Shown one piece after another: positions 17,903 through 26,716 of a stretch of DNA of 64,000 nucleotides. The DNA is taken from NCBI RefSeq assembly GCF_000429985.1, contig NZ_KE387015.1, forward strand, positions 47,499-111,498. Direction: 5' to 3'. Position numbers and translations under genes: made by a program. How positions within the stretch are numbered: position 1 is the stretch's first letter; each line of letters begins with the position of its first letter. The notes under the pieces were generated by a model. That model ran no database searches, was not told where the DNA came from, and worked only from the letters and a program-made list of their open reading frames with translations. Origin of the DNA: Maridesulfovibrio bastinii DSM 16055 (lineage in GTDB: Bacteria > Desulfobacterota > Desulfovibrionia > Desulfovibrionales > Desulfovibrionaceae).

Positions 17903-18577
17903 ATGATCATAAGAAAATACATCAAAACAATTATTCCGCTATTTCTTTTTTCACTTGTAATTTTTTCTGCAACAGGAGCTTCAGCTTTCAACCTTAATGA
18001 CCTGTCCTCAGCTGTGGACAGCACTACAAAAGCTGCCAAAGGAGCCGCACAGGCTTCTGATCTGCTTAATGACGCACAAAGCGTCTACTCCGGTTTTTCC
18101 ACAATGACAGAAAAAACCGTTGATGCTCAGGTAACAACAATGAGCCTCATAAAGCCGGAAAAACAGAGCGGGCTGATGTCAGAACTTAACGGCTTCAATT
18201 CGGAATCAGGTTTTAGTAAAGTTGCAAAACTTACAAGCTTTTCACAGCTCATGGATTCTGAACTGGACAAAATTGATCTTGCATCCGGTCTGACAAAAGT
18301 TGTTACTGAGCCTGAAGGCAGAAAAAAAGCAATGTCTGTCCTGACAGATCTCAAAAGTGCCTATAGTTCCGGTAAGGGCTCGGTGAGCAAGGCTAAATCA
18401 CTGTACAGCTCGATTACAGAGTTCACCAGCTCACCTTCTGCTGAAGGTGTCAGCGGTACGGTCATATCCAAACTCAAAGACTATTCAGGTAAAATCCTGC
18501 CCTACATCATTGAAAAAGGACCTGAACGTCTCGAAGCCATCAGTGGTCTGATAAAAACTTTTTCATCAGTATTATAA
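17903..18577 (+). CDS. Secreted protein of unknown function, Ser/Lys-rich and helical
   Basis: 224 residues. A strong Sec signal peptide (KTIIPLFLFSLVIFSATGASA) precedes FNLNDLSSAVDSTTKAAKGAA. The mature part has no Cys or Trp and is rich in Ser, Lys, Ala and Leu, with heptad-like stretches (DLKSAYSSGKGSVSKAKSLYSS), so it should be mainly helical and periplasmic. I do not recognise a domain. It resembles in composition other small alpha-helical periplasmic proteins of unknown role. GGAGGTTTAAAAA precedes the ATG. It is a single-gene unit between two terminators. Confidence 0.75.
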   Translation: MIIRKYIKTIIPLFLFSLVIFSATGASAFNLNDLSSAVDSTTKAAKGAAQASDLLNDAQSVYSGFSTMTEKTVDAQVTTMSLIKPEKQSGLMSELNGFNSESGFSKVAKLTSFSQLMDSELDKIDLASGLTKVVTEPEGRKKAMSVLTDLKSAYSSGKGSVSKAKSLYSSITEFTSSPSAEGVSGTVISKLKDYSGKILPYIIEKGPERLEAISGLIKTFSSVL

Positions 18578-18612
18578 TCTTACCGCGCAGTTGATGCGGC
18601 TTAAATGATATT

Positions 18613-18648
18613 AAAAAAGCTCCTCCGATTTACGGAGGAGCTTTTTTG
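18613..18648. terminator. Bidirectional terminator between secreted protein gene and metF
   Basis: AAAAAAGCTCCTCCG with loop ATTTA and complement ending in T6; A and T runs flank a perfect stem between converging genes. Confidence 0.93.
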
Positions 18649-18673
18649 CATCTTTTAAAATAAATTCAAGCTG

Positions 18674-19549
18674 CTAGGCAAAAAATCCGTCCTGCTTAAG
18701 ACCGGTTATCAGTTTTTCACACATTTCAGCTTTATTTAAAGTATATATGTGGACTCCGGGAGCTCCGCCATCAAGAAGATTTTTAATCTGTTTACGCGCA
18801 AAATCCAGTCCGAACTCTTTAACAGCAGCGTCACCGCCATTCTCGAAAGCTTTTTCAGCACCGCAATATATGTCACCGGGAATCGCCGCTCCGCATAACG
18901 ACATAATATGCTTTAGTGATCCAAGGCTCTGAATAGGAAGAATTCCGGGTAGTACCGGCGCATTCATGCCAAGATCATTCAAACGCTCAACATAATCAAA
19001 GTAACATCTATAATCAAAAAACAGCTGGGTAATGGTAAAGTCTGCCCCGCAGGCAACTTTACGGCTATGTTGAATAAGGTCTTCCTCAATACTCGGAGAA
19101 TCAGGATGTGCTCCGGGATACCCGGCCACAGCAATTCCTGCCTCCGGAAATTTACCACTTATATAATCAACAAGATCTGAGGCATGGGAAAACCTGCTTG
19201 AAGCTGTTGGATCATCTTTTCTGCCGTCACCGCCAAGAGCCAGAAAATCTTCAACACCCTTATCAAGAAGCGAACCTACAAAATGATCAATTGAATCTTC
19301 CTGAGCTCCTGCACAGGTCAGATGGGCAACAACTCCAATTCCAAACGAATTTATACGTGAACAGATTTCAAGGGAATTTTCATGGCTGGTTCCACCTGCT
19401 CCATAAGTTACTGAGGCAAAAAGAGGACCAAGGTCTGCAAGCTTGCCTGCTGTATCCATAAAACCCGGCCATGTGGATTTATCCTTTGGAGGAAAAAATT
19501 CAAATGAAAAAAACTGTTTCCCCTCTGCCACCTTATTCGCAACTTTCAT
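18674..19549 (-). CDS. metF: 5,10-methylenetetrahydrofolate reductase
   Basis: 291 residues forming one TIM barrel of the MetF family. Visible signatures are FSFEFFPPKD at the N-terminus (with the catalytic Glu), FASVTYGAGG, VVAHLTCAG, FLALGGDGRKDDP (where most homologues have LRGDPP) and ITQLFFDYRCYFDYVERL. It reduces methylene-THF to methyl-THF, the methyl donor for methionine synthase encoded immediately upstream (metE). In sulfate reducers it can also belong to a methyl-branch C1 route. It is probably cotranscribed after metE, since only a hairpin without a minus-strand T tract separates them. Confidence 0.94.
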   Translation of the reverse strand: MKVANKVAEGKQFFSFEFFPPKDKSTWPGFMDTAGKLADLGPLFASVTYGAGGTSHENSLEICSRINSFGIGVVAHLTCAGAQEDSIDHFVGSLLDKGVEDFLALGGDGRKDDPTASSRFSHASDLVDYISGKFPEAGIAVAGYPGAHPDSPSIEEDLIQHSRKVACGADFTITQLFFDYRCYFDYVERLNDLGMNAPVLPGILPIQSLGSLKHIMSLCGAAIPGDIYCGAEKAFENGGDAAVKEFGLDFARKQIKNLLDGGAPGVHIYTLNKAEMCEKLITGLKQDGFFA

Positions 19550-19573
19550 TGTCTCAGTTCTCCGATTTAAGCT

Positions 19574-19606
19574 TCCGGCAGGGAAATTTTCTCCCTGCCG
19601 GATTTT
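19574..19606. terminator. Hairpin between metE and metF
   Basis: TCCGGCAGGGA/TCCCTGCCGGA is a perfect 11-bp stem. The T run (ATTTTAT) lies on the plus-strand side only, so on the transcribed minus strand it looks more like an mRNA-processing or stability hairpin than a full stop. Confidence 0.5.
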
Positions 19607-19616
19607 ATATTATAAG

Positions 19617-21893
19617 TTAATTTATCTTTTTTCTGGTAATCTCAGCGGCTTTAACCATATTTTCCAGCGAGGCTTCTGCTTCAGGCCATTCGCGGGTTTT
19701 TAAACCGCAATCCGGATTAACCCACAACCGTTCGCGCGGGATAACCATCATTGCCCGGGAAAGGAGTTCTGCCATTTCATCGGCAGAGGGAATTCTGGGA
19801 CTGTGGATGTCGTAAATTCCCGGACCTACTTCGTTGGGATAATTATATATGCTGAAAGTGTGCAGCAGCTCCATATCACTTCGGCTTGCCTCCATGCTGA
19901 TAACATCCGCATCAAGGTCGGCAATGGAACTGATTATTTTACCAAAATCGCAATAGCACATGTGGGTGTGAATCTGAGTTTCATTGCGGACAACGGTTGA
20001 GGCGAGTCTGAAACAGGCTACAGCCCATTTAAGATAATTGTCCTGCTCCGAAATTCTCAAGGGCAGCCCCTCGCCAAGGGCTGGTTCATCTATCTGAATA
20101 GCTTTCACTCCAGCGGCTTCCAGATCAGCAACTTCATCCCGTATCGCCAGAGCAAGCTGCCGGCATGTTTCACTGCGCGGCTGATCGTCACGCACAAAAC
20201 TCCAGCAGAGCATGGTTACCGGTCCGGTCAGCATTCCCTTGACCTCCCGGCTGCTTACGGATCTGGCATATTGAATCCATTTAACCGTCATGGGTTCAGG
20301 GCGTGAAATGTCGCCAAAAATTACCGGAGGTTTTACACAGCGAGACCCGTAACTCTGAACCCAGCCGTTCTCGGTAAAGCAGTACCCGTCAAGCTGCTCC
20401 CCGAAGTACTCAACCATATCATTGCGTTCAGGTTCACCGTGAACCAGCAGATCAAGACCTATTTTTTCCTGACGGTTAATGCAGTCCTTGATTATTTCCT
20501 TAAGTTTGCCTTCGTAGACATCAACATCAATCTGTCCGTCTTTATATTTTCGCCGCAAAGCCCGCAGTTCATGAGTCTGGGGGAATGACCCGATGGTGGT
20601 CGTTGGTAGCAGAGGAAGCCCAAGGTTGTTTCTCTGGGATTTGGCCCTCTGACTATAAGGTGCTTGTCGTTTATAATCATCAGAGTTCAAAGACTGAATA
20701 CGTTCGGTAACTGCCGGGTTATGAACCCGCGGGCTTTTGCGGCGGGACTCCTGAGCCTTGCGGCTTGCAAGGAGTTCTGAAGAAATATCTTCACCATTTA
20801 CAGCTTTTGCAATCAGGCCTATCTCCACACATTTCTGTCTGGCAAAGGCAAGCCATGATTTTATTTCCGGATCAATTTTATTTTCATAATCGAGGTCAAC
20901 AGGAGAATGAAGCAATGAGCACGAGGAACCGGCCAGCACACGCTCACTTCCAAGGGTGTCAACAGCTCTGCGCACATTATTCACAGCATTATCAAGATTT
21001 GTTTTCCAGACATTGCGACCATCAACAACACCAAGTGAAACAGCCATATCAGGGGAAACCAGTTCCAGAAGCCGCTCAAACTCATCACAACCACGAACAA
21101 GATCGGCATGAAGAGCATCCACCGGCAATGAGGTGGCCAGTTCAAGATTCTCTCCGTAGGTTCCAAAATAATTGGCTATCATCAACTTAACATCTGGAAC
21201 GGCCGCACGAAATGCAGCATAGGCATTCTTGAAACCGTCTTTAAGTTCTTCGTCCAGATCAGTAGCCAGAACAGGTTCATCCAGCTGAATCCAAGAGCAT
21301 TCTTTGGACAAATCCTTTAATAGTTCAATATAGGCTTCAACCAGACCCGGAAGCAGATCAAACTTATTAAATTCAACCTTTACGGACTTACCGAGGCTCA
21401 AAAATGTCAACGGTCCGGGCAGAACTGCTTTGGGAGTAAATCCTGCTGCTTTTGCTTCCCGTACCTGATCCACTATGGAATTATCAGCCACATAAAATTT
21501 CTGCCCTCTGGTAAATTCCGGCACTATATAGTGGTAGTTGGTGTCAAACCACTTTGTCATCTCCATAGCCTGCACTCCACCTTCACCGGCCTCGCCGCGG
21601 GCCATGGCAAAGTAGAGTGACAGTCCGCTTGAATATCCTGCTTCAACATATCTTTCAGGAACAACCCCGAACCTGAAAGAATTATCAAGGATATGATCAT
21701 ATAATGAAAAGTCGCCTACAGGCAGCAGATCTATCCCTGCTTCATGCTGAACAGTCCAATTCTGTTTTCTAAGATCTGCGGCAGTTTTCAAAAGTGATTC
21801 TTTGCTTGTCTGTTCTTTCCAGTAACTTTCAAGAGCTTTTTTAAGCTCACGGTTACCCCCCATCCGTGGAAAACCAAGAGTGTGCGTCAGCAT
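19617..21893 (-). CDS. metE: Cobalamin-independent methionine synthase
   Basis: 758 residues, standard MetE length, with an N-terminal barrel (LGFPRMGGNRELKKALE) and a catalytic C-terminal barrel. The zinc ligands are visible in IHTHMCYC (His and Cys) and VNPDCGLKTR (Cys), with QIDEPALGEG for homocysteine binding. It transfers a methyl group from methyltetrahydrofolate polyglutamate to homocysteine without B12. I chose the ATG preceded by GGAG (MLTHTLGF); an ATG 12 nt upstream lacks a ribosome site. A cobalamin riboswitch in the leader means it should be off when B12 is plentiful, implying a B12-dependent MetH elsewhere. Confidence 0.95.
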   Translation of the reverse strand: MLTHTLGFPRMGGNRELKKALESYWKEQTSKESLLKTAADLRKQNWTVQHEAGIDLLPVGDFSLYDHILDNSFRFGVVPERYVEAGYSSGLSLYFAMARGEAGEGGVQAMEMTKWFDTNYHYIVPEFTRGQKFYVADNSIVDQVREAKAAGFTPKAVLPGPLTFLSLGKSVKVEFNKFDLLPGLVEAYIELLKDLSKECSWIQLDEPVLATDLDEELKDGFKNAYAAFRAAVPDVKLMIANYFGTYGENLELATSLPVDALHADLVRGCDEFERLLELVSPDMAVSLGVVDGRNVWKTNLDNAVNNVRRAVDTLGSERVLAGSSCSLLHSPVDLDYENKIDPEIKSWLAFARQKCVEIGLIAKAVNGEDISSELLASRKAQESRRKSPRVHNPAVTERIQSLNSDDYKRQAPYSQRAKSQRNNLGLPLLPTTTIGSFPQTHELRALRRKYKDGQIDVDVYEGKLKEIIKDCINRQEKIGLDLLVHGEPERNDMVEYFGEQLDGYCFTENGWVQSYGSRCVKPPVIFGDISRPEPMTVKWIQYARSVSSREVKGMLTGPVTMLCWSFVRDDQPRSETCRQLALAIRDEVADLEAAGVKAIQIDEPALGEGLPLRISEQDNYLKWAVACFRLASTVVRNETQIHTHMCYCDFGKIISSIADLDADVISMEASRSDMELLHTFSIYNYPNEVGPGIYDIHSPRIPSADEMAELLSRAMMVIPRERLWVNPDCGLKTREWPEAEASLENMVKAAEITRKKIN

Positions 21894-21979
21894 ACTTATC
21901 TCCATGTTTAAGATTTCAGCTATTCCAAAGCTGGTTTGAAGACAGATTTACTTTTCCCGGACGCGGGGATCATAAACAA

Positions 21980-22165
21980 TAAGCTCGGGACGTCTTCCGG
22001 CTTACGGACTGCGGTTGACGCACCTTGCAGAAAACTTCCCAGTATACCCAGTGTCTTCTGCACAATACACTCATATTAAATGGAATGTATTAATAATGTC
22101 CGATTACGGCAGCGCGCCTGCGACGGACTCTCACCGTCTTCCGTTTCCTGAACTTCGCCTTCAAT
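21980..22165 (-). promoter_or_regulatory. Cobalamin (B12) riboswitch controlling metE
   Basis: Read on the minus strand, the leader has the order expected for a cobalamin riboswitch: GGAAACGGAAGACGGTGAGAGTCCG (22122-22146), then the GCAGGCGCGCTGCCG segment (about 22103-22117), GACACTGGG with GGGAAG (about 22036-22055), and the B12-box equivalent AAGCCGGAAGACGTCCC (about 21988-22004). It sits some 90 nt upstream of metE. I find no strong terminator between it and the start, so control could be by masking the ribosome site. B12 repression of metE is the logical outcome. Confidence 0.85.
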
Positions 22166-22174
22166 GTCTAAGTA

Positions 22175-22203
22175 GATATATAAAGATATTGTTATATAGT
22201 CAA
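22175..22203 (-). promoter_or_regulatory. Sigma-70 type promoter of the metE leader
   Basis: On the minus strand TTGACT (22198-22203) and TATATC (22175-22180) are separated by exactly 17 nt. Transcription would begin about 10 nt before the riboswitch. Confidence 0.7.
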
Positions 22204-22384
22204 GCAAAACTAAAGCTTATTCAGAACCAAAATTCTATGAGTGAGTTAACCCCAAGTCCATACTTACGCATGGATTATAAAAGGCAGCCTTTTCAACTTC
22301 AGCTTTAACACTGAAAACTGTCCAGCCCTAAAATTGGTCCTTTGGGTGTAAACATATTTCAGGACGGCTCACTCACCAGAATAT

Positions 22385-22420
22385 AAAAGTCCCCTTGGAT
22401 TCTTCCAAGGGGACTTTTTC
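22385..22420 (-). terminator. Intrinsic terminator of the lipoprotein gene
   Basis: AAAAGTCCCCTTGGA with loop TTC and its complement; the A run becomes a T run on the minus strand immediately after the lipoprotein stop. Confidence 0.9.
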
Positions 22421-22423
22421 AAA

Positions 22424-23002
22424 TTATTTATTGCAGCTTCTTAAATTGACCTTTTCAGAAAATTTTCCCGGTTGGCCCGGAAAATGTGAAAGAGCTCCTT
22501 TCAACAGGCATGGACCGACAACAGCCACCCCTTCCCTGTCGGAACTGGATGCTGAACTGCGCCATAGAAAAACAGGATTGTTCTCAGAGCCCGGGCTGAT
22601 CATATATATTTTAACCTGATTAATATTGGTTTCTGAGTTACCTTCGCGCTTAAGACTGTCATCTACATATTCTTTATCAATATAATTGTAGCCCCAGCCG
22701 ACACGATCATAGCTGACCCCGCGGGCTGTGAAAGATTTTGAACCATATCTGACCATCACAGAAAATTCCGGGGACTTTTCATCGTAAATGTAGCCTTTCT
22801 GTTCCAGTTCACTCTTAGCCTGCGCATAAAGTTTTTTACCAAGCTCTCCACTATCCTGACCGGAGTCTGCCATATTAAAGCGTTTCATTGTCTGGATGCC
22901 CTGAGTTGAAACTGGCTGGTTACGGACTTCCATATCCACATATACACATCCCGACAGGACAAGCCCGGCCATAACAACCAATAATAAAAATTTTCTCACC
23001 AC
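22424..23002 (-). CDS. Predicted lipoprotein, DUF4136-like
   Basis: 192 residues. A signal peptide ends in the lipobox LSGC, so the mature protein is lipid-anchored at Cys19. The core (LGKKLYAQAKSELEQKGYIYDEKSPEFSVMVRYG) resembles DUF4136 lipoproteins, which typically pair a variable-tail domain with a conserved D-F-x-V-x-Y strand. No function is established for that family. The first residue after Cys is Val, which gives no Lol-avoidance signal for the inner membrane, so outer-membrane anchoring is plausible. It is monocistronic with its own terminator. Confidence 0.75.
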   Translation of the reverse strand: MVRKFLLLVVMAGLVLSGCVYVDMEVRNQPVSTQGIQTMKRFNMADSGQDSGELGKKLYAQAKSELEQKGYIYDEKSPEFSVMVRYGSKSFTARGVSYDRVGWGYNYIDKEYVDDSLKREGNSETNINQVKIYMISPGSENNPVFLWRSSASSSDREGVAVVGPCLLKGALSHFPGQPGKFSEKVNLRSCNK

Positions 23003-23120
23003 AAACTCCTTAAGAACAGTGCTTCGCCTGATATTAACTAATTAATTTACTTGTTACTACCCGTTTTATCTAAGTCAATAAAGAAATAAATGACCTGAAT
23101 CCCCCTTATCACCTTAAGAA

Positions 23121-23372
23121 AGAGATAAGCAGGACAAAAATGTTTTGGAAAGAGTCGGAACAGGTGTCTATGCCTGCACTTCCGCCGGGGCTATGCACGT
23201 TCTGGCTTTAAAAGCAGACGGAACTCTATGGGCGTAGGGAACAAACAGTCACGGAGAACTGGGAGATGGCACCACCACAGACAAAAGTTTACCTGTAATG
23301 ATTTTTCCAGCCTACCTGACTAAAAAAACTTCAACTGATATCGCCACGATTAAACTTCTCCTGCTAAATTAA
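23121..23372 (+). pseudogene. Remnant of an RCC1-repeat protein gene
   Basis: In frame 3 of this stretch the translation reads RVGTGVYACTSAGAMHVLALKADGTLWA, stop, GTNSHGELGDGTTTDKSLPV and on to LLLLN, stop. ALKADGTLWAWG.NSxGxLGDGTTT is the hallmark of bacterial RCC1/regulator-of-chromosome-condensation repeats. The stop at 23235-23237 is TAG exactly where the family has Trp (TGG), so a single base change broke it. Only about one repeat remains, without start, ribosome site or signal peptide. It keeps a strong terminator behind it, suggesting the 3' end of a formerly larger gene. Confidence 0.8.
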
Positions 23373-23393
23373 AATATTAATTTAGATAGCCAG

Positions 23394-23444
23394 AAACGGC
23401 TGTCTGCGGTTTTCAAAATTTGAAACTGTAGGCAGCCGTTTTTA
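23394..23444 (+). terminator. Terminator behind the RCC1-repeat remnant
   Basis: A long stem AAACGGCTGTCTGCGGTTTCAAA-type arm pairs with TTTGAAACTGTAGGCAGCCGTTT with few mismatches and ends in T5. Confidence 0.85.
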
Positions 23445-23806
23445 TTTAATAAAAACACAATAATGGACTTTGATGATGCTCAAATCAGCTTTTCAGCGAC
23501 TTAATTAATAATTGAATCAGCTCTTGCAAATTTACTAAACATAAATTTTGTTATTTGTTTTCTAAATAAATTTATTTTTAACTTATTAAAAAAGCATACA
23601 ATCTTACACTGTATTTTTTAACACGATACAGCAAATAAATGTGATAATCCTCTTATCTTACTTATTTTTTTAAATTTTATAGCATATAAAACGAGTCATT
23701 TAAACATATCTACATAAGTAACCTTATTAATTATCACCTTTCTAAAGAAAACAATTCACCTTTTTATTATGAAAGTGTAATGGCTTCCTCTTGGAGGGAA
23801 GGGATC
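23445..23806. other. AT-rich intergenic region upstream of PilZ gene
   Basis: No gene or RNA recognised. It presumably contains the PilZ promoter, but AT-richness makes any -10/-35 call unsafe. Confidence 0.4.
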
Positions 23807-24181
23807 ATGAAAAATAATATTGAAAGAAGAAAAAAAGAAAGAATTGAGCTGAAGACAGTCGTTGAAGTTCTGAGAATGTGCGATATCGCTGTCATGACCG
23901 GCAAAGAAGATGTAGATGTAACCATCAGGGATATTTCCACGACTGGAATGGGCATAGAAGTCTCCGAAGAAACGAGCATTAATCGGATTGACCTTGGTGA
24001 TAATTTATTTATCCGTGGATGCATCTTCAACGATAATATAGGATTCTTAAGCAGCCAGAAGGCATCTGTTGTCTGGAAGTGCAACAATAAATTCGGACTT
24101 CGCTTTACCCCTGAACTGGATATAAATTTAGACGGCATACGCGAAATGCTCATAGGTGGTTCATACCGCCTGCTTCATTAA
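23807..24181 (+). CDS. PilZ-domain protein, putative cyclic-di-GMP receptor
   Basis: 124 residues occupied by one PilZ domain. The N-terminal arginine motif (ERRKKERIEL) and the DISTTGMGIE motif (D/N-x-S-x-x-G) are the two signatures that wrap c-di-GMP. The C-terminal strand VVWKCNNKFGLRFTPE is also typical. It likely converts c-di-GMP levels into an effect on motility, surface or enzyme targets. I chose the ATG with GGAGGGAAGGGATC upstream; an earlier ATG at 23780 has no ribosome site. A possible partner in the window is the GGDEF protein near 55 kb, but they are not linked. Confidence 0.88.
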   Translation: MKNNIERRKKERIELKTVVEVLRMCDIAVMTGKEDVDVTIRDISTTGMGIEVSEETSINRIDLGDNLFIRGCIFNDNIGFLSSQKASVVWKCNNKFGLRFTPELDINLDGIREMLIGGSYRLLH

Positions 24182-24678
24182 CATTCCGGCACTATCATTA
24201 TTTTGTAGCTGTGACCTATTTTATGCTCACTACTTAAGCTTATCCTAAGATAATAATTTGTACTTCAAACCGGCGACCAAAAGCATATACCGGCATCATC
24301 TGCTTAGATTATAAATTTTCTTTTGATATAGACCAACCACGTCATACACATATCAAGACCTTGCATATCCTTAAAGCTCCGATCGATTGTAAACACTCAC
24401 TTATCATATAATCCATTTCCAAAACACATATATTAAAGTAAACGTTCTAAAGAAAATTTAAATAACTTTACTATGGTATATCGCTAAGTAGCAGAGAACT
24501 GCTAGCAGTATATCAGCATAGAGACTATTACATTAATATTTGGAGCTTGAATTGCATTATTATGAATGCTATATTGCCACAAATTATTTCTTACAACTTT
24601 CCTAACTCAATACCTAACGATAATTTAATCATTCCGTCACATTAACTCCTACAAATCAAATTTAACAGGTATTAAATC
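24182..24678. other. Intergenic region upstream of chemoreceptor gene
   Basis: About 500 bases without a gene, terminator or recognisable RNA. The PilZ gene has no obvious terminator here. Confidence 0.4.
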
Positions 24679-26568
24679 ATGAAACTAAACCTCAGGACTA
24701 AATTCATAGGTATAATAATACCATTTGTGATCCTTGCCATAGCTGTTCTAACCTGGATTTCTTACTCAACCGGAGCTGAAAACCTTGAAAATGTTCTTAA
24801 AGGCTCGATGCGTTCAACTCTTGATAAAACAGATTCCGAGCTTAGTTTCTGGTATGAGAATATCAGCAGGGAAGGATTAATTTTAACAGAAAATGAACTC
24901 ATAATATCAGCTGTTAAAAATAAATCTTTCAAAGAAGCCAGCAACCTTCTCATGACATACATGAAGAAATCACCTTCTTATAATAGAATGACAATTATCT
25001 CTCCGGATGGAATTGTTGAAGCTGACGGTTCAGGAGGTGATTCAGTAGGTCTTGATCTCACTAAATCGTCTGCTTACATAGAAAATATTCGGAAAAGCAG
25101 AAACGGTCAGATCGTGCTTTCCAATGTTGCCAAATCGCCCATAACAGGTGAACCGATTGCTCTGCTGACCTTCCCCATCAAAGAACATGGCACTCTTTAC
25201 GGAATTCTCGGAATTTCTTTCAAGGTAATGGATTTCAACGAAAAATTTCTTAAAGGGATTAAAATAGGCCAGCATGGGTATCTGTTCATGCTTGATAAAT
25301 CAGGCCTGACTATAGCTCATCCGAATACAGCTGATCTTTTGAAACTCAACATGTTCGATCTGGAATTCGCAAAACCCTTAAAGACGAATTCATCCGGCAT
25401 CTCGGATTACGCATACAATGGCATAAAAAAAACAATGATCTGGGTTAGAAACCCCAAAACAGGATGGACAATAGCTTCCACAGTAAACCAATCTGATATT
25501 TATGCCGCAAGCACAGCGATGGCCTGGAAAAGCCTATGGCTTGGACTTGGCGCAATAGCAGTGCTTGTCATTGCCATAATGCTGACAACAACGAAAGTTA
25601 TCATCGCCCCTCTGAATAGAATTCTTAAGGTCATGAAAGAAATCAGCAAAGGCAATCTCACTGCAAAAGCAAGAGTTGTCGGTAACGATGAGCTGGCTGA
25701 ACTATCAGAGTCCACTAATGAGATGGTAGCTAAAGTTGAATCTGTGGTTTCAACAGTACAGGAGATATCAGAGTCAGTTAAATCAGGTAGTGATGAACTG
25801 AGTTCCACTGCTCAGATGATGTCTCAGGGAGCGACTGAACAGGCTTCTTCAATGGAAGAGATTGCAGCTTCAATGGAGCAGGTCGTGGCCAGTATTTCCC
25901 GCAACACTGACAATGCCGGTGCTACCGAAAGAATAGCCCTTAAAACAGCAAATGAAGCTTTGGAAAGTGGTAAAGCCGTTAAAGAAACAGTTTCTGCAAT
26001 GCGGGATATCGCCGACCGAATTTCAATAATTGAAGAAATAGCCAGACAAACCAACCTGCTGGCTCTTAATGCCGCAATTGAAGCAGCAAGAGCAGGAGAA
26101 CATGGAAAAGGGTTCGCTGTTGTAGCTGCTGAGGTTCGTAAGCTGGCGGAAAGAAGCGGTAACGCGGCATCAGAGATAAGCGAACTTTCAAGCTCCAGTG
26201 TTTCTATTGCTGAAAATGCCGGAGAAATGCTCGACCGAATCGTACCTGATATCAGGCAGACATCTGAACTTGTGCAGGAGATTTCAGCCGCCAGTGCTGA
26301 GCAGAATTCCGGAGCACAGCAGGTGAATTCAGCTCTGCAACAATTTGATCAGACGGTTCAGCACAGTGCCTCAACATCAGAAGAAGTCAGTGCATCCTCT
26401 CAGGAATTGGCCAGTCATTCACAGGTTCTTTCAGATACCATAAGCTTTTTCCATATTGAAAACAGCCGAAGTTCAGCTTCAAGGTCACGCCGTAAGACCC
26501 CTAGACTGCCTCAGGGAACAGGTTCCGACACCCTTGACTTCAATGAAGACGGATTACAGAAATTCTAA
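24679..26568 (+). CDS. Methyl-accepting chemotaxis protein with Cache sensor domain
   Basis: 629 residues. TM1 ([19 protein letters not shown]) and TM2 ([18 protein letters not shown], about 285-303) enclose a ~240-residue periplasmic region with Cache features ([53 protein letters not shown]). A HAMP domain follows. The signalling hairpin has the invariant tip [40 protein letters not shown], where CheA and CheW bind. Methylation-helix repeats rich in E/A/S surround it. No CheR-binding pentapeptide ends the protein. Ligand unknown; such Cache sensors often bind carboxylates or amino acids. It is a single gene with its own terminator. Confidence 0.95.
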   Translation: MKLNLRTKFIGIIIPFVILAIAVLTWISYSTGAENLENVLKGSMRSTLDKTDSELSFWYENISREGLILTENELIISAVKNKSFKEASNLLMTYMKKSPSYNRMTIISPDGIVEADGSGGDSVGLDLTKSSAYIENIRKSRNGQIVLSNVAKSPITGEPIALLTFPIKEHGTLYGILGISFKVMDFNEKFLKGIKIGQHGYLFMLDKSGLTIAHPNTADLLKLNMFDLEFAKPLKTNSSGISDYAYNGIKKTMIWVRNPKTGWTIASTVNQSDIYAASTAMAWKSLWLGLGAIAVLVIAIMLTTTKVIIAPLNRILKVMKEISKGNLTAKARVVGNDELAELSESTNEMVAKVESVVSTVQEISESVKSGSDELSSTAQMMSQGATEQASSMEEIAASMEQVVASISRNTDNAGATERIALKTANEALESGKAVKETVSAMRDIADRISIIEEIARQTNLLALNAAIEAARAGEHGKGFAVVAAEVRKLAERSGNAASEISELSSSSVSIAENAGEMLDRIVPDIRQTSELVQEISAASAEQNSGAQQVNSALQQFDQTVQHSASTSEEVSASSQELASHSQVLSDTISFFHIENSRSSASRSRRKTPRLPQGTGSDTLDFNEDGLQKF

Positions 26569-26586
26569 ATATAATTCGAATAAAAA

Positions 26587-26631
26587 ACAAAAGCCCTGAC
26601 CGAATTCAATCCGGTCAGGGCTTTTGTTTTA
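26587..26631 (+). terminator. Intrinsic terminator of the chemoreceptor gene
   Basis: Stem ACAAAAGCCCTGACCG with its complement CGGTCAGGGCTTTTGT and a TTTT tail. Confidence 0.92.
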
Positions 26632-26651
26632 TTGAGCTTTGCCAGTCTCTT

Positions 26652-26690
26652 AAAAAAATGCCGGAACAGATAAACTCTGCTCCGGCATCT
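26652..26690 (-). terminator. Intrinsic terminator of the PEPCK-like gene
   Basis: ATGCCGGA pairs with TCCGGCAT across an ACAG/CTGC-containing loop. The A7 on the plus strand is a T7 tail on the minus strand. Confidence 0.85.
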
Positions 26691-26716
26691 TAAATTCATA
26701 ACATTCTTAAAGCAGG

